From: Spirochaetaceae bacterium
GTDB lineage: Bacteria > Spirochaetota > Leptospiria > Leptospirales > Leptonemataceae
NCBI GenBank assembly: GCA_002730875.1
Contig: PCBI01000010.1
Coordinates: forward strand, 124,001-188,000
DNA: 64,000 bases
Direction: 5' to 3'
Positions 26,829-37,000 of the stretch are shown in pieces. Below the pieces are notes generated by a model. It had not been told where the DNA came from and made no database searches. It saw nothing but the letters and a program-made list of their open reading frames with translations. The first letter of the stretch is position 1, and every line of letters begins with the position of its first letter. The position numbers and the translations under genes were made by a program.

Positions 26829-27644
26829 TTACTGAAGGAGATACTTCATTCCAAAGCGGGCTTTTAGATCGCTTTCCACCGGAGTGATGGGCGATTGTTC
26901 CGGTCGCAAATCGTAGGTATGCATGGGTACTTCCAGGGTGGCCTCCAGGATCATGGTGCTGGTGGCGATCTGGATTCCGGGAGTAAAGAACAGTGTTCCA
27001 TACCTGGCCCCGATGATCTGATTATCCCGGAACGGATCGGTAATCTGATGCCTTGATTGCAGACCCAGAAGTACCGAAATCGGCGAAGCTGAACTCAGTC
27101 CATAGCCTACGGAAAGCCCGGCGGATACCTTCTGTTGCGGGTCGTCGCTTTCCAGCGCCAGGGTTTCTTCATGCCCGATGTCAAACAGCAGACTGAACCG
27201 GCTGGTGCGGTACTGCATGATCAGATCCATCTGATGCAGTTGATTGGACGGACTGTAAGCCCTTCGAGGGTCCAGAAAGCTCAACTCCAGAGCGGACCTT
27301 TGATAGATACGGCTGTCCCTGAACTGCAGGGCAAAATGGCCGGTATTCCCATCCAGGGATAAGTAGCGATTACTGCGCAGATAGAAAGGATTTTCCAGCG
27401 GCCGGTTGCTGGAGAGCTTCAAATCCCCGGAGGGCCTATCCGGCAAGCCGTCTCCCAGGAGGTCTGCTTCCAGCGGCAGAACCAGCGGAACATTGGCCAC
27501 GCCGGAAGGGCTACGGTACATCGGTCCCAGAGCCGTCTGCTCTATGGTGGCCTGGAAGCGATCCAGCGGCGCGGCCGGAAGGTTGACTGCCAGAAAGAAG
27601 AGGGCCGAAGCCAGCCACGCGCTATTTTTGAAGCCTGGTTGCAC
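26829..27644 (-). CDS. Predicted outer-membrane beta-barrel protein
   Basis: The protein has 271 residues: signal peptide (WLASALFFLAVNLPA) followed by alternating amphipathic strands in the second half (RFSLLFDIGHEETL, KVSAGLSVGYGLS, ISVLLGLQSRHQI, GTLFFTPGIQIAT, LEATLEVPMHTYDL) and a C-terminal GMKYLLQ. That is consistent with a small barrel or an outer-membrane-associated protein. No named family recognised. It converges on the protease pair and is divergent from the CaCA exchanger. Confidence 0.65.
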   Translation of the reverse strand: MQPGFKNSAWLASALFFLAVNLPAAPLDRFQATIEQTALGPMYRSPSGVANVPLVLPLEADLLGDGLPDRPSGDLKLSSNRPLENPFYLRSNRYLSLDGNTGHFALQFRDSRIYQRSALELSFLDPRRAYSPSNQLHQMDLIMQYRTSRFSLLFDIGHEETLALESDDPQQKVSAGLSVGYGLSSASPISVLLGLQSRHQITDPFRDNQIIGARYGTLFFTPGIQIATSTMILEATLEVPMHTYDLRPEQSPITPVESDLKARFGMKYLLQ

Positions 27645-27990
27645 CTTGATACAGAAACGACACCATACCCCGGTTTTTCCAGCGTATTTTGTTTTTTTGG
27701 ACTGGTCCGAGCAAGCTTCGGAGTGGTCTTTTTACCACAATCCGGACGGCGTCTTGTCGCAATACAGGAGCAATACCGCTTCCTGATCCGTTCTGCGTTC
27801 TTCTCCTCTGCCCGGGATGTGGCATGGCTCCCCTGGATTCGGGCGGGGTGGCCGGTATTGCGGCTTTGCCGGTCTCGAAGCGTTGGCGGCCTGGTTGTAA
27901 CACCGGTTGGAGCCGTGGCCCAAAAAGACGGATACAAAAATAGGGCTCCAACTCCGGATTCTACTGGAATCTAAGACCCCACGGGGATGA

Positions 27991-28992
27991 ATGGCGGCCA
28001 GAATGATCCCCGAAGCGATACAGCCTTATTTGCCCTATATCCTTTTTCTGCCTGGTTTCTATCTTCTAATCAAAGGGGCCGACTGGCTGGTGGAGGGGGC
28101 AAGCTCCATTGCGCGCCGACTGCGCGTCTCGGACCTGATCATCGGACTTACCATTGTTTCCTTTGGAACCTCCATGCCAGAACTTGCGGTGAATATCATC
28201 GCCAGTTTCCAGGGAAGCGCCGATCTGGCAGTATCTAACGTCGTCGGGAGTAACATCGCCAATATACTACTGATTCTGGGAGTCACCGCCCTGGTGCGAC
28301 CGCTGACGGTGCAGTCCAGCACGGTCTGGAAAGAAATCCCGTTTAGCTTTCTGGCCGTAATCGTTCTTTTTGTAGTGGCCAATGACCGTTTGCTGGATGG
28401 CTCAGAATCGAACATGCTGAGCCGAAGCGACGGACTTACAGTCATGTTGTTCTTTGCCATTTTTATGTACTACGTGGTGAACATGGCATTAAAGGGTCAG
28501 GCGGATGAGCTTCTGGAGGAACTTCCGGAAGAGACCTTGCCAGTGGGTAAAGCCATCCTGTTTACAATCCTCGGAATGATTGCTCTGCCCCTGGGCGGCG
28601 ACTGGATTGTAGACGGAGCCGTAACCATGGCCCGGGGTCTGAACGTAGGCGAAGATATCATCGGCCTTTCCATTGTGGCCATCGGTACCAGTCTGCCGGA
28701 ACTGGCGGCTTCTGTAGTGGCGGCTCGAAAAGGCAATTCCGATATCGCAGTGGGTAACGTGGTTGGCTCCAACATTTTCAACATCTTCTGGGTTCTGGGG
28801 CTTAGCATGAGCATCCGTCCGATCCCATTTTCTAAAGCGGCCAACCTGGATTTGTTCATGGTGATAGTAGCCAGTCTACTACTGTTCCTGTTTATCTTTG
28901 TAGGGAAGCGCCATACCCTGGAACGAGGCCAGGGCGTGGTATTTCTTTTCTTCTACGTGGCTTACCTGCTATTCAGAGGATTTACCGGATAG
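27991..28992 (+). CDS. CaCA-family Na+/Ca2+ exchanger
   Basis: The protein has 333 residues with about ten transmembrane helices in two inverted halves. Each half has the alpha-repeat signature: SFGTSMPELAVNII with VVGSNIANILLILG, and AIGTSLPELAASVV with VVGSNIFNIFWVLG. These acidic/Ser/Asn motifs bind Na+ and Ca2+. The length and motifs match YrbG-type bacterial exchangers. Inner membrane; calcium extrusion is the likely role. The 346-base gap before it (27645-27990) shows no gene or clear site. Confidence 0.93.
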   Translation: MAARMIPEAIQPYLPYILFLPGFYLLIKGADWLVEGASSIARRLRVSDLIIGLTIVSFGTSMPELAVNIIASFQGSADLAVSNVVGSNIANILLILGVTALVRPLTVQSSTVWKEIPFSFLAVIVLFVVANDRLLDGSESNMLSRSDGLTVMLFFAIFMYYVVNMALKGQADELLEELPEETLPVGKAILFTILGMIALPLGGDWIVDGAVTMARGLNVGEDIIGLSIVAIGTSLPELAASVVAARKGNSDIAVGNVVGSNIFNIFWVLGLSMSIRPIPFSKAANLDLFMVIVASLLLFLFIFVGKRHTLERGQGVVFLFFYVAYLLFRGFTG

Positions 28993-29003
28993 TGTTGCGC
29001 CAG

Positions 29004-29822
29004 TCATAGCGCTCCGGCATTTCGCGCCCGTTGTTCCAGTTCTTGCATGGCGTGACGACCTTCTTCGCCCATGTCCAGGGAGTAATCGTTTACATATAAA
29101 GCAATGTGATCCCGGATCGCCTGGTCTTCCATTGCCTGGGCATGACTTCGAATATAGTCCATGGCGCTCTCCGGATCTTCATTGGCATGTTTCAGGCTAT
29201 CCCGAATGATTTCGGTGATGCGCTCTTTCTGGTTCAGACGGTCGTTTCGAATGGCGATGAGGCCCAGGGGGATAGGAGACCCGGTAGTCTGTTCCCACCA
29301 CTGGCCCAGATCCTGGAGCATCCAGGCGCCGAAAGAGGGATAGGTAAATCGCTCTTCATGGATGATAACTCCGGCTTCGTGGCTGCCTTCCTGCAAAGCC
29401 GGCAGGATTCGGTCGTATCGCAGAAATTGCAGAGGAATGGTTAGATTGCGCTGATCCATATACATGCGCAGCATCAATGTAGCCGTGGTTTCCTGGCCTG
29501 GAATCAAGATAGGACTCTGGCTTTCCGCCAGGTGTCGTAGCAGGCTTTCCGGATCCTTGTGTTGACTTCGGGCCGAACCCACCAGCAGCGGACCGCAGCC
29601 CCGGCCCAGGGCTCCGCCGGTTTCCAGCAAGGTGTATTTATCTTTCAACTTTAGATAGGCGTAACAGGACATCTTGCTTAGCTCATAGCGTCCGGCCCGG
29701 GCCTCCTCGTTAAGCTCCTGAATGTCCAGATAGACCGGTTCGAATCCAGGACCTTCCGGGTTGTGGATCATCCAGTGAAAGATGTAGGTATCGTTGGGGC
29801 AGGGCGAGATGGCTAATTTCAT
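29004..29822 (-). CDS. mqnD: 1,4-dihydroxy-6-naphthoate synthase
   Basis: The protein has 272 residues. The N-terminus LAISPCPNDTYIFHWMI is the MqnD signature, followed by LDIQELNEEARAGRYELSKMS and PGQETTATLMLRMY. MqnD acts on cyclic de-hypoxanthine futalosine in the futalosine route to menaquinone. Periplasmic-binding-protein-like fold, cytoplasmic. It overlaps the upstream membrane-protein gene by 4 bases. The ubiE/menG gene at 50972 would catalyse the last methylation of the same pathway. Confidence 0.93.
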   Translation of the reverse strand: MKLAISPCPNDTYIFHWMIHNPEGPGFEPVYLDIQELNEEARAGRYELSKMSCYAYLKLKDKYTLLETGGALGRGCGPLLVGSARSQHKDPESLLRHLAESQSPILIPGQETTATLMLRMYMDQRNLTIPLQFLRYDRILPALQEGSHEAGVIIHEERFTYPSFGAWMLQDLGQWWEQTTGSPIPLGLIAIRNDRLNQKERITEIIRDSLKHANEDPESAMDYIRSHAQAMEDQAIRDHIALYVNDYSLDMGEEGRHAMQELEQRARNAGAL

Positions 29823-30307
29823 GATCTTGAAGGTAAAAGTCCCAGTAGAGTGAGCGCCAGACCAAAACAGGCGATGGCCGATGTGAGAAGAAGTAGCAAA
29901 TGGTTCTGCTTCTGATGCGGGTTGCCTTTTAGCCTGGTATGCGGGTAGTTTCGATCATCCACATAGCGGATGGCTTCCAGGTTCTCTCCTTCACGGTGCA
30001 AATAATAGAGATCTACAGAGACCTCTTCGGTTACGGTGTAATTTCTTCCATTATAAAGATAACTGTAAGTGTAAAAATAGGAGACCCCGGGTTGTTTGAA
30101 CAGGGCCAGATCCATGTCCGGGATCAAGGATTTGCGTTTTCTCTGAAGTCGATTTAGATGAACGAAGGTGGATTGCCCGTTGCTTTCCAGCTTTGCGGCG
30201 ATATCCTTTTCCAGCTGATCCTGCCAGACCAGAATCAGCGCCAGGCTGCCAAATACCAGGGCCCAGAGCAAACCGGCGATTCTGAAGGATGCCCTGGTTG
30301 ATCTCAT
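29819..30307 (-). CDS. Two-helix membrane protein, DUF3592-like
   Basis: The protein has 162 residues. A helix near the N-terminus (IAGLLWALVFGSLALILVW) and another near the C-terminus (LLLLLTSAIACFGLALTLLGLL) enclose an outside domain of ~95 residues with YFYTYSYLYNGRNYTVTEEV and YPHTRLKGNPHQKQ, reminiscent of DUF3592 proteins. It overlaps both neighbours by 4 bases (MBL hydrolase upstream, mqnD downstream), so the three form a tight operon. Function unknown. Confidence 0.72.
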   Translation of the reverse strand: MRSTRASFRIAGLLWALVFGSLALILVWQDQLEKDIAAKLESNGQSTFVHLNRLQRKRKSLIPDMDLALFKQPGVSYFYTYSYLYNGRNYTVTEEVSVDLYYLHREGENLEAIRYVDDRNYPHTRLKGNPHQKQNHLLLLLTSAIACFGLALTLLGLLPSRS

Positions 30308-31287
30308 GCGGTCTGGGAGCGTGCCTTCATTTCCTTGAGGTCGAATTCGGCCCCCTCCCTGGCCAAAAAGATGCGGGGACTGGAGTGCTGCAGGGCCATC
30401 CGGTGTTCGATGGCATTCTTGAAGTTTTCGAAAACCTTTTCGTCGCTGTAAGCGGGCTCATGATGGGTGAGGACAAGGTTCTTTACTTTCCAGTGCACGG
30501 CACAGTTTACCGCCATGGTATAGCTGGTATGGCCCCAGTCGAACTTGGAGAAAGACTCATCCAGGGTGTATTGAGCATCCATTACCAGTAGATCCGCCTG
30601 GTCGAAGAAGGCTGCATCGTCCGGCCGACTCATAAGATCTTCGCCGGTAAATTCGGCGTCCGTGGCAAAGATGAAAGTGCCATCTGCAGACCGGAATCGA
30701 TACGCCTGGCTGCCCCCTGGATGCTTCAAAGGATGAGTATCCAGGGTAATACCGCCCTGAAGCTCAATGGGTTCGCCTTTCTTCAGCTGATGGAAATGCT
30801 TGGAGGAGGCTGAGTTATGAAAAGGCATGGGAAAGAACCGTTCGGTGGTCTGGTATACCATGCGGTCTTCCAGGTCCGGTAGCGGGGAGTACAGATGTAG
30901 CTCGTTGCCGGGTAAATAGACGGGTTTAAAGAAGGGCAGCCCCTGGATATGATCCCAGTGCGTATGTGTGAAAAAAATATGGATTTTGCCCTGACCTTTG
31001 CCCCAGGGGCCTTTCATCAATTCGTCGCCCAGGGGCCGAAGACCGGTACCTGCATCCAATATATAGACGTCTCCGGAATCCGAATCCACGCGAACACAGG
31101 TTGTATCGCCGCCCACCACATGGGATAGATGGCCGGGCAAATGATCCAGAAAAGAGCCGATTTGTTCTTCTGAAGTGAGTCCTGACGCTATCGATCGCTT
31201 GAGAATCTCCTCCAGCTTGATTCGGTACTCCTCATTTCTGAGTGGCGCCGGCAACGATCCCCGTACTCCGTATAGCTTGACTTTCAT
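30304..31287 (-). CDS. MBL-fold metallohydrolase
   Basis: The protein has 327 residues. The metal-binding signature FTHTHWDHIQGLPFF, a later His in HPLKHPGGSQAYRF, Asp in IFATDAEFTG and a C-terminal His in LVLTHHEPAYSD define a dinuclear beta-lactamase-fold hydrolase of the type with an N-terminal KVKLYGVRGSLPAP strand, as in phosphodiesterase-like members. No signal peptide. Substrate unknown. It is first of the operon with the membrane protein and mqnD. Confidence 0.88.
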   Translation of the reverse strand: MKVKLYGVRGSLPAPLRNEEYRIKLEEILKRSIASGLTSEEQIGSFLDHLPGHLSHVVGGDTTCVRVDSDSGDVYILDAGTGLRPLGDELMKGPWGKGQGKIHIFFTHTHWDHIQGLPFFKPVYLPGNELHLYSPLPDLEDRMVYQTTERFFPMPFHNSASSKHFHQLKKGEPIELQGGITLDTHPLKHPGGSQAYRFRSADGTFIFATDAEFTGEDLMSRPDDAAFFDQADLLVMDAQYTLDESFSKFDWGHTSYTMAVNCAVHWKVKNLVLTHHEPAYSDEKVFENFKNAIEHRMALQHSSPRIFLAREGAEFDLKEMKARSQTA

Positions 31288-31416
31288 GAATTGCCTTTTT
31301 GGGAATCTGAAACGATCCCTTCCAGAATATCTGGAATGTCTCCTTGTAAAGGGGCCGTATGAGAAATCAGCCCTTTTTTGACTTCCGGGGGCCGGTGGCT
31401 TTGTCAGAAGAAAAAT

Positions 31417-31488
31417 TCGGGATGAGAGGATTTGAACCTCCGACCCCCTCGTCCCGAACGAGGTGCGCTACCCCTGCGCTACATCCCG
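31417..31488 (-). tRNA. tRNA-Pro(CGG)
   Basis: The minus strand folds as a cloverleaf: acceptor CGGGATG/CATCCCG, D arm GCGC/GCGC, anticodon stem CCTCG/CGAGG with loop TTCGGGA (anticodon CGG, G37 as in proline tRNAs), T loop TTCAAAT, discriminator A. CCA is not encoded. A T-rich run follows immediately and may end transcription. Confidence 0.95.
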
Positions 31489-31583
31489 ATAGAGTTCAAA
31501 GGTCCCGGCCCGCCTCTGCTGGGAAGTGTTTTTTGTTTACCCTATGGCCGCCTAAAAAATTTTGGTCATGGAGGGTAACAAAT

Positions 31584-32039
31584 ATGAAGGAGGACAGCAA
31601 AATGTCTACAGCGAGTTCGTCCACCGCCACGGTAATGGACCCCGAGTCTCTGGAAGAGAAGGTCCACCCTGAAGAAGTGCAGCCTGAAGAGCTCACTCTG
31701 GAGCAACTGGAAGAGGTCTTCGATGTGCTTTCTGAAATCACTGATCGTATTTCCCTCATGAACAGCGTCTACGAATCCAATCTGGATCAGGCGTTTGAGG
31801 ATCTGAAGCAATTCAGCCATACGGTTCGGCAATGGTCTGCCGACCAGATTCCCCAGGACATTCGACGGTTTTATCTCAGTCATTTGACATTTCACCGCGA
31901 AATCATCGCCGATATCATTGCGGAAGCTCGAAGCCTTCTGATGGAAGAGCGACGGGAGTATCTGAAAACCCTGGTGCGATATCACAAGGATTATTGTTCC
32001 TGGCTGGATACCATGGAGAAGTCCCTCAGTCGGGCCTGA
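31584..32039 (+). CDS. Small acidic helical protein, unknown
   Basis: The protein has 151 residues. Two starts are well supported: ATG 31584 after GGAGGG, and ATG 31602 (MSTASSSTATV) after AAGGAGG with 8-base spacing. The N-terminus is Ser/Thr/Glu-rich, and the rest is amphipathic helix (EELTLEQLEEVFDVLSEITD, DLKQFSHTVRQWSADQI, EARSLLMEERREYLKTLVR). No membrane segment. I do not recognise the family. It stands alone between the tRNA and the PEGA lipoprotein gene. Confidence 0.72.
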   Translation: MKEDSKMSTASSSTATVMDPESLEEKVHPEEVQPEELTLEQLEEVFDVLSEITDRISLMNSVYESNLDQAFEDLKQFSHTVRQWSADQIPQDIRRFYLSHLTFHREIIADIIAEARSLLMEERREYLKTLVRYHKDYCSWLDTMEKSLSRA

Positions 32040-32178
32040 TTCGCTGAAAGCGTGCCAGAAAAGGCCGCTGAAAAGGGAATCCTGCGATATTGGGCCGGCG
32101 AAACATTCGCCGGCTCTAAAGCCAGGCCAACAACCGCTTGACAATGGAGTGGTCCGGGGCCATACCCTGAGCATTCCT

Positions 32179-33840
32179 ATGGCAAAGCATTTTTTCTTAT
32201 CTATTACTCTGCTTCTGGCCGGGACCTGTACGGGGCTGCAACCTATGCAACCCTCGGGCGCCCGCCTCAGCCTGCCCGAAATTAAGTCCTATCCACTTCC
32301 GGATCGTCCGGTGTCCAGTTTGCAGGAACTGGAGAAGGAGCCGGTAACCCTGGCGTATTCCCTGGAATTCGACGGTCTGGATTCTCCGGATCTTCAGCGC
32401 ATTGTGGAGCAGCGAATCCACGGCTGGTTGCGAAATGTGCCGGTTCGAGGCTCGGCATTGCCAACGTTTAGAATTGGCCCGGAGGATAATCCGCCGGAAG
32501 GGTATCCGTACACGCTGAGGGTTAAAATTCAGGCCAAAGAGAATCAGGAATACTCCCTCAGCGCCACTTTGCAGCACAGTCGTTCCGGTCGTAGCTACAG
32601 CGCGTTTCAAAGGAATTTTACTATAGAGGATCCGGAGTCCGATGGCCTGGCACTGTACAGCGGACTGTCTATATTTCTCACCGACGGTACCGAGCCTCTG
32701 ATATCATTTCCAGCTTCCACTGGCGATGATCTGCGTCAATGGGTGGCGCTCCTGGGTACCGGCCAGGTGAAGCTGATCTCCGGCCAGGATGCTTCCGTGG
32801 AGATTCGGAATCGAACCGGCGCTCTGGTGAAATCCGGCCAGACCCCCATGGACGTAGACCTGCCTTCGGGGGCCTACGAGTTTACTATTAAACGGAAGGG
32901 AATGGAGCCCCGGATTCGAACATTGATTATCCGGCCTGCGGCGCAGGAAGTTGTCCTTATGAGTTGGCCCGACGATGAAAGCGCCAGTTCGCTTTCGGTT
33001 TTTACTTCGCCTTCGCGTTTGCAGGTGGCTCTGGAAGGCACCGTGCAGGGCCAGACTCCGCTGGCTTTCCCTTCGCTTATGGCTGGCGAAGTGCATCTGG
33101 AGATCGCTCGAAAGGAAGAAGACACCGGCGAAGCTTTTGTACTGCGCAAGAGCACGGTGTCCATGGGCGAAGGTGAAGAGATTACCCGGTACTTTCCTTT
33201 TGATTATTACATAGACTTTCAGCGCGCGGCTCAGCCGGGAAATCTATGGGACTCCAATCGTTCTCTGCGGGCCATTCGCAAGGAAGGCGATCAGCTCAAG
33301 CTGGAGCCCGTCCGCCAGGAGGATGGATTGGCCCCCGGCCTGCTCACTCGTCCCATCGAAGCCATGGATCAGAAGATTCAGATCAGCTTTCTGCCAGGGG
33401 CGGCCCTGGACCTGGGCATCGTTTCCGGTCAGGGAAGCGACCGACCCTATCTGAAGCTGGAAACCGGTCGGCTGCTATTTACGGCTCCGGGTAGCGAGGA
33501 CACCAGCGTTTACGAAAGGCCCGAGTCAGAAACCGATCGGCTGGATATACTTACCCTGGAATATGAAGAGGAAGAATCGAACCTCTCGATCTACTTCAAC
33601 GGCGCCCGGCTGTACGACGGACCTTTTCAGAACAATGGATTCTTTCAGATTTACCTGGCAGGCCCTGGAAGTGTGTTACCGGTCCAGGAGATGCAGGTGC
33701 GCGCTGGCCCGGTACTGGGCAATGCAGTAGTGGAATGGGGCAGGTCCTTGATTTTTGATCTGGGACGAAGCGCCGGATTGTACAAAAGAATCCGTCCGGT
33801 GCCTGAGCAGTCTGACGAGACCGAACAGGAGTCGCCCTGA
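32179..33840 (+). CDS. PEGA-domain lipoprotein
   Basis: Starting at ATG 32179 (MAKHFFLSITLLLAGTC) the protein has 553 residues with a lipobox LAGT-C. Two PEGA-like domains follow in the middle (about 205-250, VEIRNRTGALVKSGQTPMDV; about 265-310, VALEGTVQGQTPLAFPSLM), then a C-terminal beta-rich, lectin-like region (IQISFLPGAALDLGIVSGQG, SNLSIYFNGARLYDGPF). PEGA domains occur in surface proteins of spirochaetes and others and often bind wall or polysaccharide. Probably anchored in the outer or inner membrane. Confidence 0.72.
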   Translation: MAKHFFLSITLLLAGTCTGLQPMQPSGARLSLPEIKSYPLPDRPVSSLQELEKEPVTLAYSLEFDGLDSPDLQRIVEQRIHGWLRNVPVRGSALPTFRIGPEDNPPEGYPYTLRVKIQAKENQEYSLSATLQHSRSGRSYSAFQRNFTIEDPESDGLALYSGLSIFLTDGTEPLISFPASTGDDLRQWVALLGTGQVKLISGQDASVEIRNRTGALVKSGQTPMDVDLPSGAYEFTIKRKGMEPRIRTLIIRPAAQEVVLMSWPDDESASSLSVFTSPSRLQVALEGTVQGQTPLAFPSLMAGEVHLEIARKEEDTGEAFVLRKSTVSMGEGEEITRYFPFDYYIDFQRAAQPGNLWDSNRSLRAIRKEGDQLKLEPVRQEDGLAPGLLTRPIEAMDQKIQISFLPGAALDLGIVSGQGSDRPYLKLETGRLLFTAPGSEDTSVYERPESETDRLDILTLEYEEEESNLSIYFNGARLYDGPFQNNGFFQIYLAGPGSVLPVQEMQVRAGPVLGNAVVEWGRSLIFDLGRSAGLYKRIRPVPEQSDETEQESP

Positions 33841-34016
33841 GGTTTTCCATGCGAGAGCTATTCGGCGGACGATTCTCGAAATAGCGCATCGCGAAAGAGC
33901 ATCATTGAACATCGGACATGATAAAGATCGGACATGATAATCAGAGAAGAACGTCACTCTTCGAACCTGGCATCGGAATCCCATCCAATGTTTGGACCAG
34001 AACAAAGAGAAATACT

Positions 34017-37000
34017 ATGAATACCAGATTTATAACAGCACTCATCCTACTATCCGCAAGCCTGTGGCTCTTTAACTGTAAGACTGCCCAGCGTTCGGAT
34101 GCGGTGGAGCGAGAGACTCCGGCAAATGTAGATCCAGCGAAGCTTTCCAAGAGTCGTGAATTGATTCGGCAGGGCAACCTGGCGGTGGTTCAGAAGCAGT
34201 ACAAGAAAGCTCAAGACCTGGCGGAGCAATCCATTCAGGTTCTTCCGCTTTTTGAAGGCTATTATCTGAAAGGTCTGGCGCTGAGCCGGGCCGGCGAAGA
34301 AGCTCAAGCCCTGGAAGCCTTCGAAAAGGCTGAAGAGCTGAATCCCACCGACCAGCAGCTTCTTCTGACTTCCGGTTTGCTGTACGACTCCATGGATCAG
34401 CCGGAAAAAGCTCAGGAGAAGTACCTCAAACTTACGCAGACCTATCCCAATGAGCCGGTGTACTGGTATCGCGCCGGTGTGGGCTTCAAAAACCTGGGCG
34501 AACTGGACAAGGCCTACGAGTATCTGAAACGCTCGGTAAGCGATGACTTCGAGCACATCGACCAGGCCTATTTGCAGCTGGGCGATGTTTGCCTGGAGCA
34601 GAAGAAATACGAGGAGTCCGAGAAGTACTTTGCCCTGGCCGGAAAGGCCAATCCCAAAATGGAAGAAGCGGATACCGGGAAAAATGCCAGTCAGTCCGCG
34701 CGATTCATGGACCAGGGAAACCAGGCCCTGGAAAAAGGGGATGTGCCGGCGGCCATTCAGGCGTTTCAAAAAGCAGTGAACTTCAGTCCTCAATCGGCGG
34801 CGCCCCGATTTCTTCTGGGCAAAGCCTATTTGCAGAGCGGCGAAAACGATAAAGCCCTGGCCAGCACCACGGAAGGAATCAAGCTAAGCCCGGATTCGGT
34901 GAGCGGCCGCATCATCCACGCCACCGCTCTTCGCAAGAACGGAAAGACCCTTCAGGCACGGAAGGTGCTGGAAGTAGGTCTGGAAAAGGACCCCGAGCAA
35001 ATCGAGCTTTTGAATCAGCTGGGCCTGGCCTGCCGCGATGCGGGAGACAACAAATGTGCTCTGGTGCAATTCGAAAAAGCTCTGAAGATCAAGCCCGAGC
35101 ATTATCCGTCTCGACTGAATGCATTCTATACGTATATCGACGCCCGTCGCTACGATGAGGCCGAAAGGCATCTGAAAGCCCTGGAAGGTCTGAAGATGCC
35201 CGAAGAAGAAAAGGAAACGGCTCGTACCTATTTCAAGCTGGCGCGTTTCCTGGGCACCGGCGATAAATACTTCGAAAAGAATGAATTCTATCGCGCTGTT
35301 CTGGAGTACCAGAAAGCCCTGAAAGTGGACCCAAAGAGCACCGCGGCGCTGAATTCGCTGGGCCGCACGGAACTTCTGCGACGAAGATTCGGCGTGGCAG
35401 AAAAGCACTATCAGCAGGCTCTCAAGTCCGATCCCGGAAACGTTCAGGCCATGGAAGGTCTGCTGCGCCTGTATTCGCAAACCGGCAATGCCGTGGCCAA
35501 AAGGAATATGCAGGTCAAGCTGGAGAAACTCAGCCAATCCAATCCGGAAGCAGCCGTGGCCTTTGGCCGACTCTACGAAGACGACCAGGAGTGGCAGAAA
35601 GCCAGGGATCATTACGAAAAGCTCTTAAAGCGATTCCCCGAACATGAGCTGGTGCGACGCAGACTGGCTTACGTAATCTACCGTCAGGCCCTGGATAAGA
35701 ACCGTCAGAATAATCCCAATGCAGCTTTGCAACTGATTGCAAAAGCGGAAAGCCTGGATAAGGATCTGCCAGGATTGGCGAATGCCCGGGAAATCATCGA
35801 AGACAACAAAAAGAATGCCCGGTATCTGCCTGAACTGGAGCGAGCGGAAGATACCTATCAGTCCGGTCGATTTGCCCGGGCCGAAAGGATGTTTCGCGAC
35901 CTGCATGCCAAATGGCCCCGTCCCGCCTTTCTTGTGCGAATTGCGGATAGTTTGATTCAGCAGGGCAAGGAGCAGGAAGGCTTTCGTCTTCTGGAAAAAG
36001 CGGCGGCGGAGAATCCTTCCAGCATGGAAGTTCGAGAAGCCATGTATGCGAACTTCATTCGCGCCGGAAGAGCGGATGAAGCGGAAAAAGGATTCAAAAG
36101 CATTGTAGACTCTCAGGAAGATGCCTATTACAGCCATTACAAGCTTGGTATCATCCATTTAATGGAGGATGATCCGGAAGACGCCTTTGATTCCTTCCAG
36201 ACTGCTTTGATCTACCGACCGGATTTTATTCCGGCTCGCCTGGCCCGGGGTGTGGCCCTTTACGAACAGGGCAAGCAACAGGAGTCGGAGAAAGACTTCA
36301 AAGAAGCGCTTAAATTCGACAACTTCGGTAAAGAACTGGCTCGGTTGAATCTGGCGCTGATCGATCTAAATGCAAACGAAGTAGGTCGGGCGCGCAAGTC
36401 CCTGGAAGAAATGGTAAAGATGTACCCTTCCTTCAGCGATCCGCATTATCATCTGTCCTATCTGGACTATGAAGACGGTCGATACACCCAGGCATTGAAT
36501 CATATCAACAAAGCCATTGAGCTGGAAACCACCGTTCAGTATCATAAAGCGAAAGCGCGTATCCTGGAAAAGATGCCCGGCCAGCGTGTGGCTCTGGAAA
36601 AGACCTATCGCACTTTGTTGCAGGACTTTCCGGCGCTGGAAGACGAAGACCGTAAGGACATTCGCCAGAAACTGGCCCGGCTTTCCAGCGGCGAATCCCG
36701 CACGTTGTCGCCCATGGAGATGCCGGCGGTGGAGCCCATCAAGGTAATCCGTCATCGCGATCTGGTTATCTATATAGAAAAAACTCGCATTGTAGCGGCT
36801 CGGCTGGGTTCGGAAAGTCCGGCCTATGTTAAGAAGTTCGACGCGCCGGTGATGGACGGTACGCAGGATTACTGGATCTATATAGCGTTGCGAAACAAAA
36901 TCATCAGCATGGATCCATCCACCGGCGAAACCGTGGATGTCTGGGAAATGGAAAACGTCTGCCGATTGCTGGGCGCCGATGGCGACCTGGCGGCAGTCAC

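Noticed and set aside
31359..31583. Upstream extension of the 31584 gene
   Set aside because: It reads straight through tRNA-Pro on the opposite strand; good ribosome sites exist at 31584 and 31602.
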